This document shows positions 1-7,195 of a DNA stretch of 64,000 nucleotides, piece by piece (the first letter of the stretch is position 1; each line of letters opens with the position of its first letter). The translations under genes were made by a program, and so were the position numbers. A model generated the notes under the pieces. That model worked only from the letters and a program-made list of their open reading frames with translations. It was not told the origin of the DNA and ran no database searches. Source of the stretch: Pantoea piersonii (GTDB lineage: Bacteria; Pseudomonadota; Gammaproteobacteria; Enterobacterales; Enterobacteriaceae); the NCBI RefSeq assembly GCF_003612015.1, contig NZ_RARB01000001.1:248001-312000 (forward strand), written 5' to 3'.

Positions 1-79
1 GAACCAGCATTCGCCGCGCCTGACGCGCGGCCTGCCGGAGCGTGAAGACAGCCTGGAAGAGTCCTACTGGGATCGTTAA
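1..79 (+). CDS. gsk: Inosine-guanosine kinase, C-terminal end only
   Basis: The reading frame enters from the left edge at base 2 and stops at the TAA at 77-79. The last residues read GLPEREDSLEESYWDR, which as I remember it is the C-terminus of E. coli Gsk, the ATP-dependent kinase that salvages inosine and guanosine. In E. coli gsk also lies tail to tail with ybaL, as it does here. Only about 25 residues are in the window, so nothing can be said about the catalytic domain. Confidence 0.85.
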   Translation, partial: NQHSPRLTRGLPEREDSLEESYWDR

Positions 80-164
80 GCCGCCGCTGAGGTCAAAAGG
101 CAATGAGCGACGCGTCCCGCGCTGGAGATGACGCGCGGGACGCGCCGACAGAAAGCCGGGGCGG

Positions 165-1853
165 TCAGATGGGGCACTCACGTACGACAGGGTGTTCAGC
201 GATCTCCGCCTCCAGCATATGCAGCATACTGGAGGCGATCTCGCGCTCGCCCATGACGACGCGCGTCGCGCCGCGCGCCATGATGTACTCCACTTCCTCG
301 TCGTAGTGCGCGCGCGCGATGATCTCAATATCGTTAAACTTTTCGCGCGCGGTAGTCACGATCTCGCCCGACTCGTAGCCGTTAGGGATGGTCAGCAGCA
401 GCCAGCGCGCGCAGTCGAGCCGCGCCAGCTCCATGGTTTCGGCGCGCACGGCATTGCCGAGCACCGCCCTGATGCCTTGTTCGCGCAGCGCCTCGACGCG
501 CGCGCGGGAGTTCTCCACGACGACGAAGGGCACATCCGCCTCCAGCAGCTTCTGGCCCAGCAGGCTGCCGACCCGGCCATAACCGACAATCACCGCATGG
601 TGACAAATATCTACCGGGATCTGCTTCTCCTCTTCAGGCGCCTCTTGCTGCGCCTGTTCCTGACGGCTTTCGCTCTTCGCCAGAAAACGTTCCAGCAGGC
701 TGAACAAGATGGGATTCAGCATAATGGAAAGGATCGCCGCCGCCAGCACCAGGTTGCGCCCCTCGCTGCTGAGCAAATTGAGCGAAATGCCGAGTCCGGC
801 GAGAATAAAAGCGAACTCGCCGATCTGCGCGAGGCTGACGGAAATGGTCAGCGCGGTACGGCGCGAATGGCCCAGCAGCGTCACCAGCAGCCAGGCGGCG
901 AGAGATTTGCCTAGCACCACAATCACCAGCGCGCCCAGCACGGCCAGCGGCTGCTCTACCAGGATCATCGGATCGAACAGCATTCCCACCGAGACAAAAA
1001 AGAGCACCGCGAAGGCGTCGCGCAGCGGCAGCGTGTCATGGGCGGCGCGATGGCTCAGCTCTGACTCATTCAGCACCATCCCGGCAAAGAAAGCGCCGAG
1101 CGCGAAAGAGACGTCGAAAAACTTTACTGCGCCAAAGGCGATGCCCAGCGCCAGCGCCAGCACCGCCAGGGTAAACAGCTCGCGCGAGCCGGTCGCGGCG
1201 CTTTTCGACAAGATCCAGGGCACAACGCGTCGGCCTACTACCATCATCAGCACCATAAAGGCAGCGACTTTGCCGATGGTCAGCAGCAGATCCCATGCCA
1301 GCAGCTGTGGGCTGGCGTTACCCTGTTCCAGCATGCCGGCAATGGCGGGCAGCAGCACCAGCGTCAGCACCATCACCAGATCTTCGACAATCAACCAGCC
1401 GATGGCGATCTGCCCGCGCTGGCTGTCAATCAGCTGACGCTCCTCCAGCGCGCGCAGCAGCACCACGGTGCTGGCGGTGGAGAGACAAAGACCAAAAACC
1501 AGACCCGTCATCAGCGACCAGCCCAGCCAGGCGGAGAGTCCCATTCCCAGCAGCGTAGCGACGGCGATTTGCGCCACGGCGCCAGGAATGGCGATGTTCT
1601 TTACCGCCATTAAATCCTTCAGCGAAAAGTGCAGGCCAACGCCGAACATCAGCAGTATGACGCCCAGCTCCGCCAGTTCTGGCGCAAGGTTGGTATCGGC
1701 GACAAAGCCGGGCGTAAACGGCCCGGCCAGCACGCCCGCCAGCAGGTAGCCGACCAGCGGTGAAATGCGCAGCCGGTTGGCGAGCATGCCAAGGAGAAAC
1801 GCCAGAACCAGTCCCCCGACGATAGTGGTGATCAACGGTGTGGTGTGATGCAT
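165..1853 (-). CDS. ybaL: YbaL, CPA2-family cation:proton antiporter with RCK domain
   Basis: Predicted inner-membrane monovalent cation:proton antiporter of the Kef/CPA2 type, 562 residues. About the first 380 residues form a string of membrane segments typical of the Na/H exchanger fold. The C-terminal part carries a TrkA-N (RCK) nucleotide-binding domain starting at VIVGYGRVGSLLG, with its GxGxxG loop. The start is the ATG at 1853, preceded by AAGGAG seven bases upstream; this gives the MHHTTPLITTIVGG start seen in E. coli. An upstream in-frame start would add 13 residues but has no ribosome site. It is convergent with gsk. In E. coli fsr follows on the ushA side; it is absent here. The transported ion and the ligand of the RCK domain are not evident from sequence. 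Confidence 0.92.
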   Translation of the reverse strand: MHHTTPLITTIVGGLVLAFLLGMLANRLRISPLVGYLLAGVLAGPFTPGFVADTNLAPELAELGVILLMFGVGLHFSLKDLMAVKNIAIPGAVAQIAVATLLGMGLSAWLGWSLMTGLVFGLCLSTASTVVLLRALEERQLIDSQRGQIAIGWLIVEDLVMVLTLVLLPAIAGMLEQGNASPQLLAWDLLLTIGKVAAFMVLMMVVGRRVVPWILSKSAATGSRELFTLAVLALALGIAFGAVKFFDVSFALGAFFAGMVLNESELSHRAAHDTLPLRDAFAVLFFVSVGMLFDPMILVEQPLAVLGALVIVVLGKSLAAWLLVTLLGHSRRTALTISVSLAQIGEFAFILAGLGISLNLLSSEGRNLVLAAAILSIMLNPILFSLLERFLAKSESRQEQAQQEAPEEEKQIPVDICHHAVIVGYGRVGSLLGQKLLEADVPFVVVENSRARVEALREQGIRAVLGNAVRAETMELARLDCARWLLLTIPNGYESGEIVTTAREKFNDIEIIARAHYDEEVEYIMARGATRVVMGEREIASSMLHMLEAEIAEHPVVRECPI

Positions 1854-2306
1854 GCCTGTCTCCTTGTGTACAAATGTATCTGCCTGTAACAAAGAAGTTT
1901 AAGGCAAGCAGCGCTCTTTCGCTGAAATAATTGCTAAATGATGAGGAAAAACTTTGAAATTAAGCGGAAAGAGGAACCGAATGGCCTTTTTTATCTCTTT
2001 TCTTCAATCTAAGCCGCAATGAGGCAGATTAGTGCGGGGGGGTGATAACGCTATTTTCCTGAAAAGTAGCGCGGCTGATGACCCTTATCAGCGCGGAATG
2101 CCGTTAAAAGGCAAAGCAGCGTCGTCAGGCGCAGCTTTACATCAGTTTTGTCGCGTCCGCTTTCTTTTGATTATCAGTGTTAAAACGAGTTTAGTACCAG
2201 CGACAGCGGTGTTTCGTCTTGAGTTAAACAACGGAATATGCGACACAGTGGGGCAGCATGCTGATACCACCCGGAACGGGCACTTCATACAATAAGGAGA
2301 CGGGCT
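1854..2306. other. Intergenic region between ybaL and ushA, no gene seen
   Basis: About 450 bases separate the divergent genes ybaL and ushA. E. coli carries the fosmidomycin exporter gene fsr at this place, and no trace of it can be read here in any frame. The stretch is AT-richer than its surroundings and presumably holds both promoters. I could not assign a promoter with confidence. A frame at 2032-2295 is open but resembles no protein. Confidence 0.5.
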
Positions 2307-4061
2307 TTGCTGTTACCACGATGGGCTGCAACCGGCCTTGCGCTGCTGGCGCTGGCACCTGCGCTTTCTCAGGCCGCCGAGGCGGATCGCACTTACCGCT
2401 TTAGCATTCTCCACACTAATGATGAACACGGGCATTTCTGGTACAACGCGCAGGGCGAATATGGCCTGGCGGCGCAAAAGACCCTGATGGATACGCTGCG
2501 TTATGACGTACAGGCCAGGGGCGGCGGCGCGCTGATCCTCTCCGCTGGTGACATCAACACCGGCGTGCCCGAGTCGGACGAGCTGAATGCCGAGCCCGAT
2601 ATTCGCGGCATGAACCTGATCGGTTATGACGCCATGGCGCTCGGCAATCATGAGTTTGATCATCCGCTTGACGTGCTGCGCAAGCAGGAGAGCTGGGCGC
2701 GCTTTCCCTTTCTCGCCGCCAATCTTTACCAGAAAAACACCGGCCAGCGTCTCTTTAAGCCCTGGGCGATTTTCAATCGTATGGGGCTGAAAATTGCCGT
2801 GCTGGGCCTGGCTACGCCCGATACCGCTAAGCTGGCGAACCCGGCCTATCTGCGGGAAGTCGAGTTTCGCGATCCCGTCAGCGAAACGGAAAAAGCGGTG
2901 GCGGAGCTGCGCGCAGGTGAGAAACCTGACGTTATCGTGGTACTGAGCCATCTCGGCTATGACGACAACGGCGAGCACGGCAGCAACGCGCCCGGCGACG
3001 TCACCCTGGCGCGCAGCCTGCCGCCCGGCACCGTTTCCATGATTGTCGGCGGCCACTCGCACGATACGGTTTGCATGGAGAAAGCCAACGTGCTGATCAA
3101 AGAGTATCAGCCGGGCGCAGCGTGTCAGCCGGACAAGCAGAACGGCGTCTGGATTATGCAGGCCGGGAAGTGGGGCGAATATGTCGGACGCGGCGATTTT
3201 ACCTGGCGCAACGGTGAAGTCGCGCTGGAGTCCTACGCGCTGGTGCCGGTGAACCTGAAGCATCAGATTAAAAACGCCGACGGCAGCGAAACCTGGCTCA
3301 CGTATCAGCAGGAGATCCCTAAAAATACCGCGATGATGAAGCTGCTGATGCCCTATCAGAAGCGGGCCGAGGCGCGCCTGAACGTCAGTGTCGGCAGTAC
3401 GGTAGGGCAGTTTAACGGCGAGCGCGAGCAGGTGCGTTTTACCCAGACCAACCTTGGGCAGCTGATTTTACGTGCGCAAATGGCGAATACTCAGGCGGAT
3501 TTCGCCGTGATGAGCGGCGGCGGCATTCGCGCATCGCTCCCGGTGGGCAAGCTAAGCTGGCGCGATCTGCTGCAGGTACAGCCGTTCGGCAATCAGGTCG
3601 TTTCAGTGACGATGACCGGCGCGGAGGTGAAAAAATATCTCGATGTGGTGGCGAATATTAAGCCTGACGCGGGCGGCTTCGCTCAGTTCGCGCACGTCAG
3701 CCTGGTGACGGACGGCAGCACGGTGAGCGATGTGCGCATTAACGGTCAGCCGCTGCAGGAGGATAAAACCTATCGCATGGCGACCAACAGTTTTAACGCC
3801 GCAGGCGGCGACGGCTATCCACGTATCGATACCCATACTGGCTATCAAAACGCCGGAAATATCGATGCCGAGGTACTGCGCGACTACGTTAAAGCTCACT
3901 CGCCGCTGAAAGCCAGCGACTATGCCCCGACGGACGCTATTCACAGGCTGACGGAGGCGGAGAAAAAGGCGCGCGATAAACCCCACAAGCGAAGCTATCC
4001 GCAGATGTTTCTGGCGTGGCTCTGGCCCTGGGGACGGGAAACGGCGCATAACGCGCCGTGA
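2307..4061 (+). CDS. ushA: UshA, periplasmic 5'-nucleotidase / UDP-sugar hydrolase
   Basis: Periplasmic two-metal hydrolase that breaks down UDP-sugars and 5'-nucleotides to nucleosides for uptake. It starts at a TTG at 2307 with AAGGAGA six bases upstream; the product begins with a signal peptide ending near ALSQAAEA. Metallophosphatase motifs are in order: ILHTNDEHGHFW, GDINTG, LGNHEFD and GGHSHD. The C-terminal nucleotide-binding domain shows SGGGIRAS and GGDGYPR. At 584 residues it is about 35 longer than the 550-residue E. coli enzyme. The extra part is a basic, then aromatic tail (KKARDKPHKRSYPQMF, then a WLWPW run) after the position where E. coli UshA ends. A palindromic repeat follows the stop. 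Confidence 0.93.
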   Translation: MLLPRWAATGLALLALAPALSQAAEADRTYRFSILHTNDEHGHFWYNAQGEYGLAAQKTLMDTLRYDVQARGGGALILSAGDINTGVPESDELNAEPDIRGMNLIGYDAMALGNHEFDHPLDVLRKQESWARFPFLAANLYQKNTGQRLFKPWAIFNRMGLKIAVLGLATPDTAKLANPAYLREVEFRDPVSETEKAVAELRAGEKPDVIVVLSHLGYDDNGEHGSNAPGDVTLARSLPPGTVSMIVGGHSHDTVCMEKANVLIKEYQPGAACQPDKQNGVWIMQAGKWGEYVGRGDFTWRNGEVALESYALVPVNLKHQIKNADGSETWLTYQQEIPKNTAMMKLLMPYQKRAEARLNVSVGSTVGQFNGEREQVRFTQTNLGQLILRAQMANTQADFAVMSGGGIRASLPVGKLSWRDLLQVQPFGNQVVSVTMTGAEVKKYLDVVANIKPDAGGFAQFAHVSLVTDGSTVSDVRINGQPLQEDKTYRMATNSFNAAGGDGYPRIDTHTGYQNAGNIDAEVLRDYVKAHSPLKASDYAPTDAIHRLTEAEKKARDKPHKRSYPQMFLAWLWPWGRETAHNAP

Positions 4062-4084
4062 AAGCCTGCCGGGATGCTAAGCGG

Positions 4085-4256
4085 GTGGTATGGCCCGATT
4101 GCAACATCGCTCAACGCATTCAGCTCGTTCGGCCCGCGTAGATATGCACCTCATCCTTGAGGTGCGCCAGTCACCGGGCCAGGACGCTGCGTTGTTCAAA
4201 CGCTCCCGGCGTTTTCGTCCCTGTCGCGGGGTGCTTTGCGCCTCGCTCCATACCAC
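4085..4256. repeat. Mosaic palindromic intergenic repeat, copy A
   Basis: An imperfect 172-base palindrome lies between convergent ushA and the PACE efflux gene. Outer arms are GTGGTATGG at 4085-4093 and CCATACCAC at 4248-4256. In the middle is a perfect hairpin, GCACCTCA-TCCT-TGAGGTGC (4146-4165). Two other places in the window (17.15-17.29 kb and 37.64-37.76 kb) share blocks with it: GCCCGAT..GCAA followed by CTCG..CGGCCCGCG near the left arm, TGTCGCGGG..GCTTTGC near the right arm, and the GCACCT hairpin. It is therefore a dispersed repeat and not just a terminator. It would fold into a long cruciform or RNA hairpin and may end transcription from both sides. Confidence 0.75.
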
Positions 4257-4287
4257 TCACTCTTTACCCTCGTAGCCGTTTAAAAAA

Positions 4288-4722
4288 CTACACCTCGCAG
4301 GCGTTACGTTCGAACCAGCGCGGACGCAGCCGGTCCCATGCCCAGTTGTACGCCATGGTGTAGGGCAGGAAAAAGAGGAAAAACGCCACTTCCAGCAAAA
4401 AAGCCTGCCACAGCGAGATGCCGAGCATCCACGCGGCGATCGGCAAGCCAATTAAAATAAACCCGCCTTCGAAAAGCAGCGCGTGCAAGACGCGGATCAG
4501 CAGTCCGCGATGGATTTGGCCTGGCGGACAAAGCCTGTCGAAAATGGTGTTGTATATCATGTTCCATAGCATCGCGACGGTAGAGAGCATAAGCGCCAGC
4601 GCGCCCATCTCAAACAACGGCTTATCCATCGCCCAGGCAGCCAGCGGCGAAACGGTCAGGATCGCCAGGGTTTCAAAACCCAGCGCATGTAAAAAACGTT
4701 CTTTAAGCGAACGGGTACGCAT
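4288..4722 (-). CDS. PACE-family (AceI-like) small multidrug efflux transporter
   Basis: A 144-residue, four-helix membrane protein made of two tandem bacterial transmembrane pair (BTP) units, the arrangement of proteobacterial antimicrobial compound efflux proteins such as AceI of Acinetobacter. The N-terminal unit reads LHALGFETLAI; its glutamate is at the place of the essential membrane glutamate of AceI. The second unit has the matching RVLHALLFEGGFILIGLP. Each unit ends in a WN/YN motif (MLWNMIYN, TMAYNWAWDRL). Family members export cationic biocides or polyamines; the substrate here is unknown. The start ATG has AGGTG upstream. A LysR-type gene is divergent 82 bases away, the usual pairing for this family. 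Confidence 0.85.
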   Translation of the reverse strand: MRTRSLKERFLHALGFETLAILTVSPLAAWAMDKPLFEMGALALMLSTVAMLWNMIYNTIFDRLCPPGQIHRGLLIRVLHALLFEGGFILIGLPIAAWMLGISLWQAFLLEVAFFLFFLPYTMAYNWAWDRLRPRWFERNACEV

Positions 4723-4726
4723 TATT

Positions 4727-4760
4727 CACCTCCATCAGACAGGTGGGCATTCTGGCACCT
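4727..4760. promoter_or_regulatory. Possible LysR-type operator between the efflux gene and its regulator
   Basis: The 82-base gap between the two divergent genes holds AGGTG (4741-4745) and CACCT (4756-4760) as an inverted repeat with a 10-base spacer, plus another CACCT at 4727-4731 that doubles as the ribosome site of the efflux gene on the minus strand. Position and symmetry fit a LysR-type binding site; this is inference from pattern only. Confidence 0.3.
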
Positions 4761-4804
4761 CATGGTGATAAGATAAAATGATGACCTATCGATAAAAGCG
4801 ATGG

Positions 4805-5680
4805 ATGAAAATGCGCTACTCCCCCGAATCTTTAGAAGCCTTTGTGCAGACCGTCAGCAGCGGATCCTTTTCCGCCGCAGCGCGTGCGCTCGGCAAAAGC
4901 CAGTCGACTATCAGCATGGCGGTAGCCGGGCTGGAGGACGATCTCGGTTTCAAACTGTTCGATCGCAGCGGGCGACAGCCGATCCTGACCGATCAGGGCC
5001 GGGGCGCGCTGGCACAGGTGCAGCAGATCCTCGCCGCCAGCGAGCGGCTGGATGCGCTGGCTATCAGGCTGGCGCAGGGCGTCGAGCCGCGTCTCAGCTT
5101 TGCCGTGTCAGATTTCTGGCAGACCGAACATCATGAGCAACTGCTGAAGCAGTTCGACGCGCGCTTTCCGGAAATTGAGCTGGAATGCATGATTGCTGAG
5201 GATGCCGACGTCCTGGATTTACTGCAGGCGGGACGCGTTCATCTGGGCGTGGTGCGCGCGCAGCCTGCTCTGCCGCCCGATATCGCCGTCGCGCGGCTGC
5301 AGGTGAATGCGGAAATGGCCATCTATATACATCGCGATCATCCGCTGGCGCAGCAGCCCGGCGTCACGGAAAGCGCGCTGGAGCAGGTACGCCAGCTGCG
5401 GCTTAACACCTGGGTTGAGCCGCAAGCGATCGTGCCGCCGGGACGCGTCTGGTCGGCGCCGACCTATTTGCTACTGCTGGAGATGGCGGAGCAGGGGTTC
5501 GGCTGGAGCATACTGCCGCGCTGGCTGGTAAGGCAGTTTGGTCATGACCTTTTGCAGGAGCTGGCGCTGCCGGGCTGGCCGCAGCATATCGCGGTGGAGG
5601 CGATATGGTCGCGACGCAATCCGCCGGGACCTGCCGGACGCTGGATGATCGATCAGCTCTGCGCCCAGCCGCGCAGTTAA
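4805..5680 (+). CDS. LysR-family transcriptional regulator
   Basis: A 291-residue LysR-type regulator. The N-terminal winged helix-turn-helix is clear ([20 protein letters not shown], then a KSQSTIS recognition helix), followed by a linker helix and a two-lobed effector domain starting near residue 90. It is divergent from the PACE efflux gene, so it very likely controls it, as AceR does for aceI; the inducer cannot be read from the sequence. The chosen start is ATG 4805; an ATG at 4801 is in another frame. Its 3' end overlaps ybaK by four bases, tail to tail. Confidence 0.85.
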   Translation: MKMRYSPESLEAFVQTVSSGSFSAAARALGKSQSTISMAVAGLEDDLGFKLFDRSGRQPILTDQGRGALAQVQQILAASERLDALAIRLAQGVEPRLSFAVSDFWQTEHHEQLLKQFDARFPEIELECMIAEDADVLDLLQAGRVHLGVVRAQPALPPDIAVARLQVNAEMAIYIHRDHPLAQQPGVTESALEQVRQLRLNTWVEPQAIVPPGRVWSAPTYLLLLEMAEQGFGWSILPRWLVRQFGHDLLQELALPGWPQHIAVEAIWSRRNPPGPAGRWMIDQLCAQPRS

Positions 5681-6156
5681 TCGCGTCGTGCGATATCCGC
5701 CAGCGGGGCGTCGAGCAGGCGCGCCAGATCCTGCGCCGCCAGTTCGAGATCCAGGCCGCGCTTGCCGCCGGAAACAAAAATAGTGGCGAAGTCGGCGGCG
5801 GAGCTATCGATAACCGTCGGCAGCCGCTTTTTCTGCCCCAGCGGGCTGATGCCGCCCACCAGATAGCCGGTCACACGCTGCGCCAGCTGAGGATCGGCCA
5901 TATCCGCTTTTTTCGCTCCTAAGGCTTTTGCGACTTTTTTCAGATCGAGCTGGCTGGCAACCGGCGTCACGGCCACCGCCAGATGTTTCGCATCGCCGTT
6001 CAGCGCGACCAGCAGCGTTTTATAGACCTGCCGCGCATCCAGATTAAGTTTCCGTACCGCTTCGTCGCCAAAACTGGTTTCCTGACTGTCATGCTCATAG
6101 GGATGAAGCGTGAAAGGGACCTTTTGTTTTTCCAGAAGTTTTATAGCAGGCGTCAT
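5677..6156 (-). CDS. ybaK: YbaK, Cys-tRNA(Pro)/Cys-tRNA(Cys) deacylase
   Basis: Trans-acting editing enzyme that hydrolyses Cys-tRNA(Pro) formed by error by prolyl-tRNA synthetase. The 159-residue product consists of one YbaK/aminoacyl-tRNA-editing (INS-like) domain. The lysine of QVYKTLLV (about residue 46) is at the place of the key active-site lysine of the family, and [14 protein letters not shown] is the usual glycine-rich signature. Length and sequence match E. coli YbaK closely. It is followed on the other strand by the chiX small RNA gene, as in E. coli. Confidence 0.93.
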   Translation of the reverse strand: MTPAIKLLEKQKVPFTLHPYEHDSQETSFGDEAVRKLNLDARQVYKTLLVALNGDAKHLAVAVTPVASQLDLKKVAKALGAKKADMADPQLAQRVTGYLVGGISPLGQKKRLPTVIDSSAADFATIFVSGGKRGLDLELAAQDLARLLDAPLADIARRD

Positions 6157-6244
6157 AAATTCATCCTTATAGGAAAAATCTCATTCCTAAATTAAATAAA
6201 TTAATAGTGGCGAAAGTTTGTGCTTTGCGAGAGAATGAGTTCCG

Positions 6245-6328
6245 CGCCAGCCGAAAGGCTGAGCGATAACCAAAATGATAAACAAATTCCTCTTTGACAG
6301 GCCGGTAATCATACCGGCCTTCTTTTTT
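6245..6328 (+). ncRNA. chiX: ChiX (MicM) small RNA
   Basis: E. coli carries the Hfq-binding small RNA ChiX between ybaK and ybaP, on the strand opposite to both, and the same interval here contains its hallmark. The single-stranded seed AAATTCCTCTTTGACAGGCC at 6283-6302 differs from the E. coli seed at one base as I remember it. Directly after comes a Rho-independent terminator, GGCCGGT-AATCAT-ACCGGCC with a T-rich tail (6300-6328). A small 5' hairpin, AGCC-GAAA-GGCT, is at 6249-6260. A possible -10 is GAGAAT (6231-6236). ChiX represses the chitoporin gene chiP and others by base pairing. The 5' end is set by analogy with the 84-nt E. coli RNA. The terminator overlaps the ybaP stop by two bases. 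Confidence 0.9.
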
Positions 6329-7127
6329 ACCGCCGTAAAAGCTCAGGCAGATTTTCTTCGCCATAGAGATGCAGCGCGCCTACCGCCACGACATAATGCC
6401 CGGACGGCAACGCCCGTAATCGATCGCGCCACTGTGCGTTGCGCTGCGCAATCAGCGTATCGTTGAGCGCTGAGCTAAATGTCGAAGGCAGTTCAATGCG
6501 CGGCTGACGCGGCGGCGCGTCCAGCCACCAGCTCACCATCATCTGCAACAGGCGCGCATTGGTATGCCAGTGCGTTAGCGTATCTTTTAGCAGTGCCATG
6601 CCATCATCCGGCAAAGATTTCAGCAGCGCGATTTGCGTCTCTGCGCCCTCCAGTTCAATGACCGGTTTGCTCAGCGTTTTCGCCGCCTGCAGCAGCTGAA
6701 AATCGATGCCGTAATCGGGGCGCAATCCAAGCCGCTGCGCCTGCTGCGCCTGTAGCATCAGCGCGATTTGCCAGGCGGGCAGGGTATCAAACATCGTCAG
6801 CGACAGATGAAGTTCGCTGCACAGCGCCTCAAGACGATCCCGATCCTCCGACGTCAGACGAGCCTCAAGCGGCTCACGCTGGTCGAGATCGTCAAAGGGC
6901 GAGCCGCCCTGGGTAATGTCCGCCTCGACAATCAGCGCATCCGACTTTTGTAGCTGCCGCAGCAGACGCGCGGGCAGCGGCTGCATATCGCGCGTGCCCA
7001 TATGAATGCTGCCGACCAGGTGCAGCAGGCGATCGTCCAGCCGTATATCCTGGGCGGGCCAGCGATAGCTCGCGGGAAAGAGTCGGCTTATCAGCCCGTG
7101 CACACTGCGCCAAATGCTGCCTGTCAT
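6327..7127 (-). CDS. ybaP: YbaP, TraB/GumN-family protein
   Basis: A 266-residue protein of the TraB/GumN (Tiki-like) family, thought to be metal-dependent proteases; the function of YbaP is unknown. Family signatures are present: LVGSIHMGTRDMQPLP near the N-terminus, DALIVEADI, and a C-terminal VVAVGALHLYGEENLPELL with its GxxH motif. There is no clear cleavable signal peptide. It lies downstream of copA on the same strand with a gap of about 70 bases, as in E. coli. Confidence 0.88.
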   Translation of the reverse strand: MTGSIWRSVHGLISRLFPASYRWPAQDIRLDDRLLHLVGSIHMGTRDMQPLPARLLRQLQKSDALIVEADITQGGSPFDDLDQREPLEARLTSEDRDRLEALCSELHLSLTMFDTLPAWQIALMLQAQQAQRLGLRPDYGIDFQLLQAAKTLSKPVIELEGAETQIALLKSLPDDGMALLKDTLTHWHTNARLLQMMVSWWLDAPPRQPRIELPSTFSSALNDTLIAQRNAQWRDRLRALPSGHYVVAVGALHLYGEENLPELLRR

Positions 7128-7195
7128 TCCCTGTCCTTACTCAGTCAAAACGCCATGCTAGCGATTCCCGCCGCTGAAAAACAGGGCAATAACGG

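Noticed and set aside
2032-2295. 87-codon frame upstream of ushA
   Set aside because: No protein-like pattern; probably part of the ushA promoter region.
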